A DNA stretch of 64,000 bases from Dechloromonas sp. UBA6271 (GTDB taxonomy: Bacteria > Pseudomonadota > Gammaproteobacteria > Burkholderiales > Rhodocyclaceae): assembly GCA_002440665.1 (NCBI GenBank), contig DJUX01000042.1, positions 38,553 through 102,552 on the forward strand, given 5' to 3'. Shown here piece after piece: positions 1 through 8,402 of the stretch. The position numbers and the translations under genes were made by a program. Every line of letters begins with the position of its first letter. Within the stretch, counting starts at the first letter, position 1. The notes beneath the pieces are model-generated. The model worked only from the letters and a program-made list of their open reading frames with translations. It was not told the origin of the DNA and searched no databases.

Positions 1-4
1 CGCC

Positions 5-229
5 TCAGTCGGCCTTCTGCATGGCGCCCTTGGCCCAGGTGCGCAGCAGGCCGACCACGGCGCTACCGGTGAACATGCCCAGAATATAGACAGCGATGAT
101 CAGCCACGAAACTGACATCGTCATGTTCGCACCGAAAAATGACACGGTGACTGCGGTGAGGTTCTGGATCTTGAACAACAACACGAGCACGGTGACCACG
201 ACGATCAAAAGGATATAGACATAACGCAT
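5..229 (-). CDS. LapA-like small inner-membrane protein
   Basis: A 74-residue protein with two hydrophobic segments (about residues 2-17 and 33-55) joined by a short loop containing an FKIQN motif. It ends in a charged tail, the layout of the LapA (lipopolysaccharide assembly protein A / DUF1049) family. In E. coli, LapA works with LapB at the inner membrane on LPS assembly. The ATG at 229 was chosen over an upstream in-frame start because AAAGGAG lies 8 bases before it. No lapB-like gene follows; the gene simply precedes the left edge. The family call rests on topology and the N/T/V/F loop pattern, so treat it as likely rather than certain. Confidence 0.6.
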   Translation of the reverse strand: MRYVYILLIVVVTVLVLLFKIQNLTAVTVSFFGANMTMSVSWLIIAVYILGMFTGSAVVGLLRTWAKGAMQKAD

Positions 230-245
230 GGTGCATCTCCTTTTT

Positions 246-1055
246 TCAGCGCTGCGGCGATTGGCCGCGCAGCGATCCCTCACTCCGCACCACCGGCGCA
301 GCTTCCTTCAGGGTCCGCTTCATCAGCATGTAGCACACGGCAAAACCCGCCGACGCGGCCGCCAAATGCTTGAGCGTGTGGCCGCTGACGAAATGGCTGA
401 GCGCCAGCACCTCGGCGTCGAAGGTTTCCAGCACCTTGCTCAGCACATACCAGCCGAACACCCAGTAGATATCGCTCCCCCGCGTGTAGCGGGACGGATT
501 GAGTATCGCAAGCAGCAACAGGATGACTACCGAATAGCCCTGGAGAATTCCGTAAGGCAGAACATTGCCCGCCCCCATGCGCTCGGTGATCCGCCAATAG
601 ATGACGGATGCCGCCCCGAGCAGCAGCATCGGCAGCAGCAGGGCCAGGCCGGCCCGCACATTGATGCGGTCGACGATCTGGCTGGCGACCAGGCCCATGA
701 AGGCGATGGTCATCGGCAGGCGGTCCCAGAACAGGGTCTCGTTGTCCGGGGCAAGGTGATAGTAGCCCGACCCCAGCGCGGTCAGCAGCACGCCGACGAA
801 GAAGACGGCATACGGCCAGCGCTCGCCGGGCGAGGCGAAGCAGGCACGGCGGCCGGCGACGATGACCAGCCCCAATATCCCGGAGAGCAGGAAACCGACG
901 TTGGAGACGACGTCAAGGAAATTGTCGATCCCCATCGCATGCCGGTGATCGGCGAAGTCATGGTATTCGAGGGGTTGCCTGACGGCGGGCAGCAGGAATG
1001 CCGCCAGCAGGGCGACGACCGTGAATGCCAGTATCCAGCGGGTACGCGCGTTCAT
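246..1055 (-). CDS. Ceramidase-family (alkaline phytoceramidase-like) membrane protein
   Basis: A 269-residue polytopic membrane protein with about seven hydrophobic helices. It has the signature pieces of bacterial alkaline ceramidase-like proteins: YHDFADHRHAMGIDNFLDV near residue 30, GSGYYHLAPDN...WDRLPMT near residue 100, and LSHFVSGHTLKHL near residue 230. In the CREST superfamily such His, Asp and Ser residues bind a metal and hydrolyse an amide bond. The substrate in bacteria is unknown; many of these strains make no ceramide. It lies 16 bases upstream of the LapA-like gene on the same strand, so the two may be co-transcribed. The ribosome site before the ATG is weak. Confidence 0.75.
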   Translation of the reverse strand: MNARTRWILAFTVVALLAAFLLPAVRQPLEYHDFADHRHAMGIDNFLDVVSNVGFLLSGILGLVIVAGRRACFASPGERWPYAVFFVGVLLTALGSGYYHLAPDNETLFWDRLPMTIAFMGLVASQIVDRINVRAGLALLLPMLLLGAASVIYWRITERMGAGNVLPYGILQGYSVVILLLLAILNPSRYTRGSDIYWVFGWYVLSKVLETFDAEVLALSHFVSGHTLKHLAAASAGFAVCYMLMKRTLKEAAPVVRSEGSLRGQSPQR

Positions 1056-1096
1056 CGTCGCTGCCCGGGCCTAATCATGCGCAGAGCCGGCATCGC

Positions 1097-1861
1097 TTAC
1101 TTGCCCTGCACATTGGCCGTCAGCACGCGCTCGCCATCGGCCCGGTGCATGTCGAGCATGCCGCGGCTGATGTCCCATTTGACCGCCGTTTCAAGCGCCG
1201 CCAGGAATTGCCGCTCCTGTTCCATGACGCCCTTGCCCGAACACATCTTGCGCGTGGCCGCCGCCGGCCCGACGACGATACGATTTTCTTCGGCCTTGTA
1301 CGATGCCCGGAAGGTGTTGCAGCCACTGCTGCCCGACAGCGTGCCATCCTTGAACGAAAGCGTCAGCTTCGTGCCGAGCACGGCGCTGACCACCGCCTGG
1401 CGACCGTTGTTGAAGCCGGTAACCTCCCACTTGACTCCTTCCAGGACCGGTTTCGGCTCCAGGTCGAAGACCAGCGGTGCCCCCGAAACCGGCGTCAGGG
1501 TCAGACGGTCGTCAACGATTGCATAGCGGAGCGTCCCGGCCAGCGATCCCTTGAAGGCGCCCTCGATGGCCATCGCGGTCTCCGGACACGCCATCATCGT
1601 CCCGGCGAGTTGCCCGACCGTGAGCTGATTGCGGTCGACCGTGTACGACCCCATGAATCGGTTGCAGCCGGAAAAGCCCGAAACGTGGCCGGCCTCGAAG
1701 CGTGCGGTGAGATATTGCCCGGCGCCCAGCGCCCCGAGATCGTGGCCCGGCAGGCTGGCCAGCCGCCACGCCTGGCCCTCGATCGTCGCCGCCGAGGCCA
1801 GCACGGAAAACGCCAGCGCCGCGAGGGCGAATACCGCTACCCGTTTCTTCAACCTGTCCAT
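1097..1861 (-). CDS. Secreted protein with two META (HslJ-like) domains
   Basis: A 254-residue protein with a signal peptide (about residues 1-25) and two tandem META domains, roughly residues 28-135 and 138-250. Each carries the family hallmark of a Ser-rich GCN core: GFSGCNRFMGSY in the first and GSSGCNTFRASY in the second, followed by a conserved Cys (MMACPE and RKMCSG). In E. coli HslJ and related proteins these domains are linked to heat-shock induction, novobiocin resistance and envelope stress; no enzymatic activity is established. The start at 1861 was preferred to an upstream in-frame ATG because it begins the signal peptide and is preceded by AAAGGTGG. Tandem duplication of META is common in the family. 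Confidence 0.8.
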   Translation of the reverse strand: MDRLKKRVAVFALAALAFSVLASAATIEGQAWRLASLPGHDLGALGAGQYLTARFEAGHVSGFSGCNRFMGSYTVDRNQLTVGQLAGTMMACPETAMAIEGAFKGSLAGTLRYAIVDDRLTLTPVSGAPLVFDLEPKPVLEGVKWEVTGFNNGRQAVVSAVLGTKLTLSFKDGTLSGSSGCNTFRASYKAEENRIVVGPAAATRKMCSGKGVMEQERQFLAALETAVKWDISRGMLDMHRADGERVLTANVQGK

Positions 1862-1967
1862 GCCACCACCTTTGTTCGAAAGCTCAAATCTAATCATGTA
1901 TCCGTGATACCCGTATTTCAATTGAAGGTACCGACAACCGGCATTACGGCGGAACGATGTGCCACCA

Positions 1968-2408
1968 TCATCGGTTCGGCAGCAGTTCCATGCCGTTGTT
2001 GCTCACCCGCACGCGGTCACCGATGCGCACGGCGGGGGACGATGCCTGCTGAATCGTCGCCAGCGAACCGTCGTCGTAGCGGATGCCGATGATCCACACC
2101 AGCGACGATCCACTGGCCATGCGGTTGCCGGCGTAGGCGCCACCGGCGGCGCCGACCACGGTCGCCGCCGTCCGCCCGGAACCCTGGCCGACCTGGTTGC
2201 CGAGGATGCCGCCGACCAGCGCGCCGCCGAGGGCGCCGAGCGTGGCGTTGTTGTTTTGAACCGTCTGCGAACGGATGGACTCGACGGTGCCGATACGCGA
2301 CGAAGGCTGCGACACCTGGAAAGCCGGCTGGGTTTCGCAGCCGGCCAGCAGGGAAGCCGCCAGCGCGGCACAGAGCGCGAAAATGCGCGGCAACTGGATG
2401 ATGTTCAT
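1968..2408 (-). CDS. Glycine-zipper outer-membrane lipoprotein (SlyB/PcP-like)
   Basis: A 146-residue lipoprotein with a lipobox LLAGC whose Cys24 would be acylated after signal peptidase II cleavage. Residues 55-95 form a glycine-zipper 2TM segment rich in GxxxG spacings (LGALGGALVGGILGNQVGQG and GAAGGAYAGN). A beta-rich tail follows (RIGDRVRVSNNGMELL). Related proteins (SlyB, Pcp, Rickettsia 17 kDa antigen) insert into or line the outer membrane and respond to envelope stress. AAGGATC lies just upstream of the ATG. It is followed on the same strand by the META gene but with a gap of about 100 bases, so shared transcription is uncertain. Confidence 0.85.
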   Translation of the reverse strand: MNIIQLPRIFALCAALAASLLAGCETQPAFQVSQPSSRIGTVESIRSQTVQNNNATLGALGGALVGGILGNQVGQGSGRTAATVVGAAGGAYAGNRMASGSSLVWIIGIRYDDGSLATIQQASSPAVRIGDRVRVSNNGMELLPNR

Positions 2409-2441
2409 TCTTTGATCCTTCTTGACGATGACTGGAAGCGA

Positions 2442-3302
2442 TTACTCGGGAATCGAATAGAGGAGGAACATGGCCGCCAGCAAGCCGGTCGGCCGGCCCA
2501 TCTTGCCGAACCATTCGCCGAAGATGTTCTCGATCTCGCCGCTCTGATAGACCTGGGTCAGCGCCCGATTGACCTCCAGGCGCAGCGCCGAATCGCCGCG
2601 TGGCAGCGTCATCGCGTACGGCTCGAACGACAGCTCCTCGGTCAGCAGCACAAACTTGCCGGCGTTATTGCCCTGCACCGCCATGCCGACCAGCTTGATA
2701 CGGTCGCCGGCGTAGGCATCGACACGGCCGGATTCGAGCATCGTCATACCTTCGCCGGTCTCGACCACCGGGACGATGGTGGTGTTGGGCAGGCCTTCCG
2801 CGACGATGGCGTTGAGGCGTTTCTCGGTCGTCGTGCCTTTGAGCACGGCGATCTTCTTGCCGGCCAGGTCGGCGATGCTGTTGGCCGGGGAATCGGCGCG
2901 CAGGATGACACTACCGGCATCGACGAAGATCAGGCTGGAGAAATCGACATTGCCGAGGCGCGCCAGGGTCTGGGTGGTATTGCCGCATTCGAGGTCGGCC
3001 TTGCCGGCGCGCACCATCTGCAGGCGCTCGGGGGTCGAGCCGGCCAGCCAGTTCACCTTGAGATCGGGAATGCCGACCGTCCGGCCGATCTGGGCGATCA
3101 CGCGCTTGCACAGGTCGATCGAGTAACCGGCCGGCCGCTTGTCGGGACCGACGAACGAGAACGGCAGCGAGTCGGTCGCATAGGCGACGTTGATGACCTT
3201 CTCCGCCTTGATCTTGCCCAGCGTGTTGGGCGCCTGCTGGGCCAGCGCCCCGGTGGCGAACAGGCTGCCCGCGACGAGCGCCCCGACAAACAATTTTTTC
3301 AT
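2442..3302 (-). CDS. Periplasmic amino-acid-type ABC solute-binding protein (SBP family 3)
   Basis: A 286-residue protein with a cleavable signal peptide (MKKLFVGALVAGSLFATGALAQ). It has the family-3 binding-protein fold: KVINVAYATDSLPFSF, a YSIDLCKRV segment, the AGKADLECG hinge region, LAGKKIAVLKGTTTE, and a late GDRIKL block. Such proteins deliver polar amino acids to an ABC importer, but no permease or ATPase gene is adjacent, so it is an orphan here. The ligand cannot be read from sequence. The start at 3302 was chosen because it opens the signal peptide and has AAAGG upstream. It lies about 95 bases downstream of the end of the Mrp cluster and may have its own promoter. Confidence 0.8.
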   Translation of the reverse strand: MKKLFVGALVAGSLFATGALAQQAPNTLGKIKAEKVINVAYATDSLPFSFVGPDKRPAGYSIDLCKRVIAQIGRTVGIPDLKVNWLAGSTPERLQMVRAGKADLECGNTTQTLARLGNVDFSSLIFVDAGSVILRADSPANSIADLAGKKIAVLKGTTTEKRLNAIVAEGLPNTTIVPVVETGEGMTMLESGRVDAYAGDRIKLVGMAVQGNNAGKFVLLTEELSFEPYAMTLPRGDSALRLEVNRALTQVYQSGEIENIFGEWFGKMGRPTGLLAAMFLLYSIPE

Positions 3303-3397
3303 GACAAACCTTTCCGAATGCAAAACCACAGAACCGTTCGCTGCCGTCCGGCAGCCACGGGAAATCAAACCAGCGTCATATGATAATACTTTTCACT

Positions 3398-5032
3398 TCA
3401 CCTCCCGGCGACAATCGCCACGCCGAACAGCAACGCGATCGACAGCAGTGACATGGCCGCCGCCGGCCAGCGACGCAGGACCGCATCCAGACGACCAAAA
3501 ACGGCGCTGACCGGCCCCGCCGCGCGCGTCGCAGCGTCTAGGGCGACGACGACGTCGCCCTCCGGCAAGCGCGGCAGACTGCCCCCCCAGCGCACCAGCC
3601 CGAAGGCCAGCAGGCTGCCCACGGCGATCGGCCACAGGGCCGACCACAGCGCCTTCGGCGCCAGCGCATCGGGCAGCGAATAGCCGCCGGCCGTCAGGTA
3701 GAGCGCCCAGGGAATGACGATCGACGCGCCGGCGGTCACCAGCCACGGCACGACCAGCCCGGCCGGCGCCCGCGCTTCGTCGTCATCGGCAGCGGTCACC
3801 CGCACGCAAAAGACGAAATGCAGCATCAGCACCGTCGTCCCGATCGCCGACAGGGTCGCCAGCACGCCGGCCGGGCCGTCGCCCATCAGGCTCTTGGCCA
3901 CTTCCTTGGTCAGCGCGCCGCCGGTCAGCGGCAGGCCGCCTAGGCCGACGGCGATCACCGCCGCCGGCAGCAGCATGGCCGGCAGGCGGCGCGCGCCGGT
4001 CAGGCCGATGACGCCGACGGCGAGGAACAGCGCGCCCTTGGCCAGCACGTGATTGGCGGCGTAGAAGGCGGCTATCAGGCGCGCGCTGCCGTCGCCGGCC
4101 GCCATGCCCATGCCGATGATGGCGACGATGACGCCCATCTGGCTGACGCTGGAATAGGCCAGCACGGTCTTCGGATGCGACTGGGTGATGCCGACCAGCA
4201 CCGCGTAGAGCGCGCCGAGCAGCCCGAGCATGGCGACCGTCGCGCCGACCGCCCACGGCGCCGACTCAATCGGCATGAAGCGGATCAGGCCGATGACGGC
4301 GGCCTTGACGACGGCGCCGCTGAGCAGGGCCGAGGCCGGCACCGGCGCCGCGCCGTGGGCGAGCGGAATCCAGAAATGCAGCGGCACCAGGCCGGCCTTG
4401 ATGCCGAAGCCGGCGATCAGCAGGACAAGTATCTCGATGCGCCACGGCGAGGCGTCGATCGCCGCCGGCGCGGCGCTGATCAGCAGGCTGTTGCCGGGCG
4501 CGCTGACCACCGTCAGCACCATGCCAGCCAGTATCAGCGACTCGGCGAACAGTGCCATGCCGATGTAGATCGCCCCGGCCCGATAGGCACGTGGCGTCCC
4601 CTCGCTCAGCACAAGCCCGGTGGTGCCGACGCTGAGCAGCGCCAGCAGCGCATAGAAGCTCGCCATGTCGGCGGCGACGAAGACACCGAGGCAACCGGCT
4701 AGCGTCATCAACCAGCAGACGACGAAGTTGTCGCGCGAGGATTTTTCGCCGAGGTAGGTCGCCGCGTAGGCGCCGCCCGCGATCCACAGCAGCGCCGCGA
4801 CGCCGAGCAGGACGCCGCCCGGGCGGTCGATCGCCAGGGCCAGCGGCACCTGTGCGTTGCCAAAGACGATCAGCTCGTCGCGCATGGCGAACCAGGAAGC
4901 GAACAGCCCGGGCACGGCACCGAGCGCCAGCCAGGGCAGCATGCGCTCGCGCAGCGGCTGCCACAGGCAGGCGAGGAGCATGGCCAGCGGCAGGCCGACA
5001 GTCGCGCCGAGCAAAACGACGGTCGTGTTCAT
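3398..5032 (-). CDS. Second proton-channel subunit of the Mrp-type antiporter (MrpD/NuoL-like)
   Basis: A 544-residue polytopic protein of the complex-I antiporter-like family (proton_antipo_M). Family blocks include WLMTLAGCLGVFVAADMASFYALLALLS in the TM5 region, GIKAGLVPLHFWIPLAHGAAPVPASALLSGA with the channel Lys, and TVLAYSSVSQMGVIVAIIG. It is the last gene of the antiporter operon and overlaps mrpD by 4 bases (ATGA). It probably replaces the N-terminal channel part of canonical MrpA; the extra C-terminal MrpA domains (MbhD, MbhE) are instead fused to MrpB upstream. A longer in-frame open reading frame exists through mrpD, but the true start is the ATG at 5032. Confidence 0.85.
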   Translation of the reverse strand: MNTTVVLLGATVGLPLAMLLACLWQPLRERMLPWLALGAVPGLFASWFAMRDELIVFGNAQVPLALAIDRPGGVLLGVAALLWIAGGAYAATYLGEKSSRDNFVVCWLMTLAGCLGVFVAADMASFYALLALLSVGTTGLVLSEGTPRAYRAGAIYIGMALFAESLILAGMVLTVVSAPGNSLLISAAPAAIDASPWRIEILVLLIAGFGIKAGLVPLHFWIPLAHGAAPVPASALLSGAVVKAAVIGLIRFMPIESAPWAVGATVAMLGLLGALYAVLVGITQSHPKTVLAYSSVSQMGVIVAIIGMGMAAGDGSARLIAAFYAANHVLAKGALFLAVGVIGLTGARRLPAMLLPAAVIAVGLGGLPLTGGALTKEVAKSLMGDGPAGVLATLSAIGTTVLMLHFVFCVRVTAADDDEARAPAGLVVPWLVTAGASIVIPWALYLTAGGYSLPDALAPKALWSALWPIAVGSLLAFGLVRWGGSLPRLPEGDVVVALDAATRAAGPVSAVFGRLDAVLRRWPAAAMSLLSIALLFGVAIVAGR

Positions 5033-6564
5033 GGCAGCCCCGCCGCAAACGGCTGCGGACGGCCGATCTGCACGATGTCGACCGGCAGCAGCGCCGCCAG
5101 GCCGAGCAGGAAAGACAGGCTGGCCAAGGCCAAGACGACCGCCTCGCGATGACGCGGCACGACCATTTTCGGGGTATTTCCCGCGTCGACCGTAACCAAC
5201 GCCCGCATGACCACGATGAAGACATAAGCGCTGGTCAGCAGGCCACCGACCACCATCACCACCACCCACCACCACTGTCCGGTCGTCAGCGCCGCACTCA
5301 GCAGCAGCCACTTGGCGAGGAAGCCGCCGGCCGGCGGCAAGCCGACCAGCGCGCTGCCGCCGAGGGCGAAAGCGAGCAGGGTCATCGGCAGCTGGCGGCC
5401 GACGCCCGCCAGGTCGGCGATGCGGTCGTGGCCGAGGGTGGCGTAGATCAGCCCGGCGCCCATGAACATCGCCGCCTTGGCCGTCGCGTGCGAAACCGCC
5501 TGCAGCAGCCCGCCGGTCACCGCCGGGTCGTTCGGCAGTTGCATCGCCGAGAGCCCGGCGGCAAGCGGAAACATCAGGAACAGATAGCCGATCTGCGCCA
5601 CCGTCGAGTAGGCGATCAGCATCTTGAGCCGCTTCTGGCGCAGCGCCACCACGTTGCCTACGAGGATCGCCGCGGCGCCGAACGCTGCCAGCAATTGCCC
5701 GGCGGCCGGCGTGATGATTCCCGGCATGACGTCGAGCCAGAGCCGGATGACGAGGAAGAACGAGCCCTTCACCGCCAGCGCCGAGAGCACCGCGCTGGCG
5801 GCGGCCGGCGCCCCGGCATGGGCCGGCGGCAGCCACAGGTGGAGAGGAAAGAGCGCAGTCTTGGCCAGCAGGCCGACGGTCATCAGCGCGGCGGCAGCGA
5901 AGGCTGCCGGCTCCGGCCGGACGAGCCCGGCGAGCAGGGCGATGTCGAGCGTGCCGTAGGCGCCGTACAGCAGCACCGCACCCAGCATGTAGAGCACCGA
6001 GCCGAGCAGCGCGAAGAGCAGGTAGCGCAGCGCCGCCTGCAGCGTCTCGGCGCGCTCGTCGAGGCAGACCAGCGGCACCCCGGCGAAGCCGAGCAGTTCG
6101 AGTGCCACGTACAGCGTGAACAGATCGCCGGCAAGGAACACCGCATTGAGCGAGCCCCACATGGCGAGCAACAGCGTCCAGAACATGAACGGCCGGCGTG
6201 CCTCGCGGGTACCCGGCGGCGTATCAAAATCGGCATGGGCGAACAGGGCCACCGCCAGCAAGATCACCGCCGTCGTCAGCAGCATGACCGCCGACAGCCC
6301 GTCGGCGCGCAGCACGATGCCAAGCGGCGGCGCCCAGCCGCCGAGCAGGTAGACCAGCGTCCGCTCCGTCTGTACCGCCTCGACGACGATCGCCAGGGAC
6401 AGGACAAGGCCCAACGGAATCGCCAGCATGGCGACGCGCCGCGCATGGCGGCCGCCCAGGGTCAGCGCGGCGAGCACGCCGACGAAGGGCAATATGAGTG
6501 TCAGCACGAGCAGGAAGCCGCCGGCTGTTGTCGTTTCCGGGAGCATGGCCGGCAGCGCGTTCAT
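5029..6564 (-). CDS. mrpD: Mrp-type cation/proton antiporter subunit D
   Basis: A 511-residue complex-I antiporter-like subunit with about 14 helices. The TM5 region reads AGDLFTLYVALELLGFAGV, which supplies the conserved Glu. The TM7-8 region reads LLAKTALFPLHLWLPPAHAGAPAAASAVLS with the conserved Lys and the Pro-broken helix, and MLIAYSTVAQIGYLF follows. MrpD carries one of the proton channels in the hetero-oligomeric Mrp complex of the inner membrane. It overlaps mrpC upstream and the second channel gene downstream by 4 bases each, which implies translational coupling. Homology to NuoM/NuoN is expected; assignment to Mrp comes from the neighbouring E, F, G, B and C subunits. Confidence 0.9.
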   Translation of the reverse strand: MNALPAMLPETTTAGGFLLVLTLILPFVGVLAALTLGGRHARRVAMLAIPLGLVLSLAIVVEAVQTERTLVYLLGGWAPPLGIVLRADGLSAVMLLTTAVILLAVALFAHADFDTPPGTREARRPFMFWTLLLAMWGSLNAVFLAGDLFTLYVALELLGFAGVPLVCLDERAETLQAALRYLLFALLGSVLYMLGAVLLYGAYGTLDIALLAGLVRPEPAAFAAAALMTVGLLAKTALFPLHLWLPPAHAGAPAAASAVLSALAVKGSFFLVIRLWLDVMPGIITPAAGQLLAAFGAAAILVGNVVALRQKRLKMLIAYSTVAQIGYLFLMFPLAAGLSAMQLPNDPAVTGGLLQAVSHATAKAAMFMGAGLIYATLGHDRIADLAGVGRQLPMTLLAFALGGSALVGLPPAGGFLAKWLLLSAALTTGQWWWVVVMVVGGLLTSAYVFIVVMRALVTVDAGNTPKMVVPRHREAVVLALASLSFLLGLAALLPVDIVQIGRPQPFAAGLP

Positions 6565-6890
6565 GCTACTGGCGGCTCGTCGGCGTCGGCCGGAGCGAGG
6601 GTCGCGGCACCGGTCATGTCATGCAGACGCAGGACGAGGGCAACCGCCAGCGCCGTCGCCGAGAAGGCGACGACGATGCCGGTAATAACCAGCGCCTGCG
6701 GCACCGGGTCGCCGCCCATGCCGAGCGCGGCGCCGCGCCGCGCGACGACGCCGAAGAGCAGGAAGACGCCGCTGCCGACCAGGTTGAAAGCCAGGATCTT
6801 GCGCAACGGCTGCGGACTGACGACCAGACCATACAGGCCAAGACCGACCAGCACGGCGCCACACAGGCCGAACAGGGTGGGCACGTTCAT
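6561..6890 (-). CDS. mrpC: Mrp-type cation/proton antiporter subunit C (NuoK-like)
   Basis: A 109-residue protein with three hydrophobic helices in the NuoK/MnhC pattern: FGLCGAVLVGLGLYGLVVSPQPLRKILAFNLVGSGVFLLF, then DPVPQALVITGIVVAFSATALAVAL. The DPVPQALVITGIVV block is diagnostic for MnhC/MrpC. The short start at 6890 is fixed by the 4-base ATGA overlap with the preceding mrpB-type gene; a much longer open frame upstream is a shadow of that gene. MrpC pairs with the MrpD channel in the membrane arm. It overlaps mrpD downstream by 4 bases. Confidence 0.9.
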   Translation of the reverse strand: MNVPTLFGLCGAVLVGLGLYGLVVSPQPLRKILAFNLVGSGVFLLFGVVARRGAALGMGGDPVPQALVITGIVVAFSATALAVALVLRLHDMTGAATLAPADADEPPVA

Positions 6891-7834
6891 GCCTGATCGC
6901 GCCGTTCCGGCGGTCCCAGCACCAGCAGCGCGAGGGTGAAGGCAATGGACAGCATCGACGCCGCCTCGATGGCCACGATCAGGGGCTTGGCGAAACCCTC
7001 GGGATAGGCCAGGAAAGCGCCGGCCAGCGGCACCCCGGCAAAGCCGATGGCGAGAAAGACGACAGTGCCGGCGACCAGCACGCCGCGCAGCCAGCGGCGG
7101 CTGATCGGCGGTGCCTCGGTGAGGCCGGCCATGATCGCCAACAGCCACATCGCCGCCAGCAGGGTGCCGGCCTGGAACTTGCCGCCGGGCAGGTCGGCGC
7201 CGACCCACAGGACGTAGACTGCGACAACGATGCCGATTGGCGGGAGCAGGCGTGCCAGGTAGGCCAGCATGCCGTTGGGGTCGGTCTCGTACTTCGGCCC
7301 CGGACGCCCGCCCCAGAAGCGGTCGGGCGTCAGCGTCCACACCGCGATCAGCGCGTAGATCAGGACCACCGCTTCGAGCAGGGTATCGATTGCGCGGAAG
7401 GAGAGCAGCACGGCGGTCACCGCGTTGCCGAGGCCGGTGGTGGCGATGTGTTCGGCCACCTGCGGCGCCAGGGTCGGCGCCGGATCGGGCAGGGCGAGGA
7501 CGACCAGCGCCAGCCCCGCGGCGACGCTACCGCCGAGCAGCGCCGCCAGCAGTCTGGGCAACGGCCCGGGGGTCGCGGCACGCGCCGCCGCCTCGCCGGC
7601 ACGCAGGCGCACCGTGGCCCGGATCATCAGCACGCTGGTCAACCCGCCGCCGATGGCGGCCTCGGTCAGCGCCGCGTCGACCGCCGCCAGACGTACCCAA
7701 GCGAGCGCCAGCAGCAGGCCGTAGACGGCGTAGCCGATGCCCGCGGCAAAGGAATCGCGCACCGTGACCGTCCATACGGCCACCGCCAGGATGAGGACGA
7801 CGAGCATGCCGTCGAAGAGAAGCGCCAGGTTCAT
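6887..7834 (-). CDS. MbhD-MbhE-MrpB fusion subunit of Mrp-type antiporter
   Basis: A 315-residue membrane protein with three domains. Residues 1-75 are MbhD/DUF4040 (AVYGLLLALAWVRLAAVDAALTEAAIGGG). Residues about 90-165 resemble MbhE (HIATTGLGNAVTAVLLSFRAIDTLLEA). Residues about 180-305 are MnhB (LLPPIGIVVAVYVLWVGADLPGGKFQAGTL). In Bacillus-type Mrp the MbhD and MbhE parts sit at the C-terminus of MrpA; here they are fused in front of MrpB instead. The gene overlaps mrpG and mrpC by 4 bases each. Domain boundaries are by eye. Together with the two MrpD-like genes it completes a full subunit set in a rearranged order. Confidence 0.85.
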   Translation of the reverse strand: MNLALLFDGMLVVLILAVAVWTVTVRDSFAAGIGYAVYGLLLALAWVRLAAVDAALTEAAIGGGLTSVLMIRATVRLRAGEAAARAATPGPLPRLLAALLGGSVAAGLALVVLALPDPAPTLAPQVAEHIATTGLGNAVTAVLLSFRAIDTLLEAVVLIYALIAVWTLTPDRFWGGRPGPKYETDPNGMLAYLARLLPPIGIVVAVYVLWVGADLPGGKFQAGTLLAAMWLLAIMAGLTEAPPISRRWLRGVLVAGTVVFLAIGFAGVPLAGAFLAYPEGFAKPLIVAIEAASMLSIAFTLALLVLGPPERRDQA

Positions 7835-8124
7835 GCCGGCGGCCCCGCACGGCGCGCGACACGCGCGATCAACTGGGAGGCCGTCGCGCTGGCAAGCAGC
7901 ACCAGCAGCCAGACGCAGATCAGCTTGAGGCCAGCCAGCGGACTGCCGACGCGCGGCAGGAGGCCGAGGACGACCAGGCCTAGGCCCAGGTTATCGGCCT
8001 TGGTCAACGCATGCAGGCGGGTCAGCGTATCGGGAAAGCGCAGGAGGCCGACGGTGCCGGCGAAAAAGAAGAAGACGCCGGCCCCTACCGCCAGCACGGT
8101 CCACAAATCGAGGAGCTGGCTCAT
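7831..8124 (-). CDS. mrpG: Mrp-type antiporter subunit G
   Basis: A 97-residue protein with three hydrophobic helices and the PhaG/MnhG/YufB signature. GAGVFFFFAGTVGLLRFPDTLTRLHALTKADNLGLGLVVLGLL contains the conserved RFPD..TRLHA..K.D..G string. MrpG is a small accessory membrane subunit needed for assembly and activity of the Mrp complex. It overlaps mrpF upstream and the mrpB fusion gene downstream by 4 bases. Length is slightly short but normal for the family. Confidence 0.92.
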   Translation of the reverse strand: MSQLLDLWTVLAVGAGVFFFFAGTVGLLRFPDTLTRLHALTKADNLGLGLVVLGLLPRVGSPLAGLKLICVWLLVLLASATASQLIARVARRAGPPA

Positions 8125-8402
8125 TCGCCCTCCTCCGGTGCCCGGGCGCGGCCCAGTCCGCCGCCGTACTTGACGAAGGCCACCGAAGCGAAGGCGGCGA
8201 GCAGCGCCAGGGTCAGCGCGGCATCGACGATGGCCGGATCGGAGATCGTGGCGCCGAGCAGCAGCGCCGCGATACCGCCGGTCCCCAGCAACTGCGCCGC
8301 CATCATCCGTTCTGCATCGCCCGGACCACGCAGCAGGCGGATCAGGCCGAGCGCCGTCGCCACCAGCACCAGGCAGGCCGCGACGACGAGGAACTCAGAC
8401 AT
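8121..8402 (-). CDS. mrpF: Mrp-type antiporter subunit F
   Basis: A 93-residue, three-helix protein with the MnhF/PhaF pattern: short N-terminal helix, LIRLLRGPGDAERMMAAQLLGTGGIAALLL, then DPAIVDAALTLALLAAFASVAFVKYGG. The RGP..ADRM-like segment and DxAIVDAALTLALLAFVA-like block are typical. MrpF supports assembly of the antiporter in the inner membrane. It overlaps mrpE by 8 bases and mrpG by 4 bases. Confidence 0.92.
   Translation of the reverse strand: MSEFLVVAACLVLVATALGLIRLLRGPGDAERMMAAQLLGTGGIAALLLGATISDPAIVDAALTLALLAAFASVAFVKYGGGLGRARAPEEGE

Noticed and set aside
228..1526. Long plus-strand open frame opposite the ceramidase and META genes
   Set aside because: Translation is low-complexity (Gln/Arg/His/Asp-rich) and antisense to two genes with recognised domains; typical shadow in GC-rich DNA.
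3398..6160. Apparent 920-codon minus-strand gene
   Set aside because: Only the part from the ATG at 5032 has family homology; the first 376 codons are mrpD read in the wrong frame.
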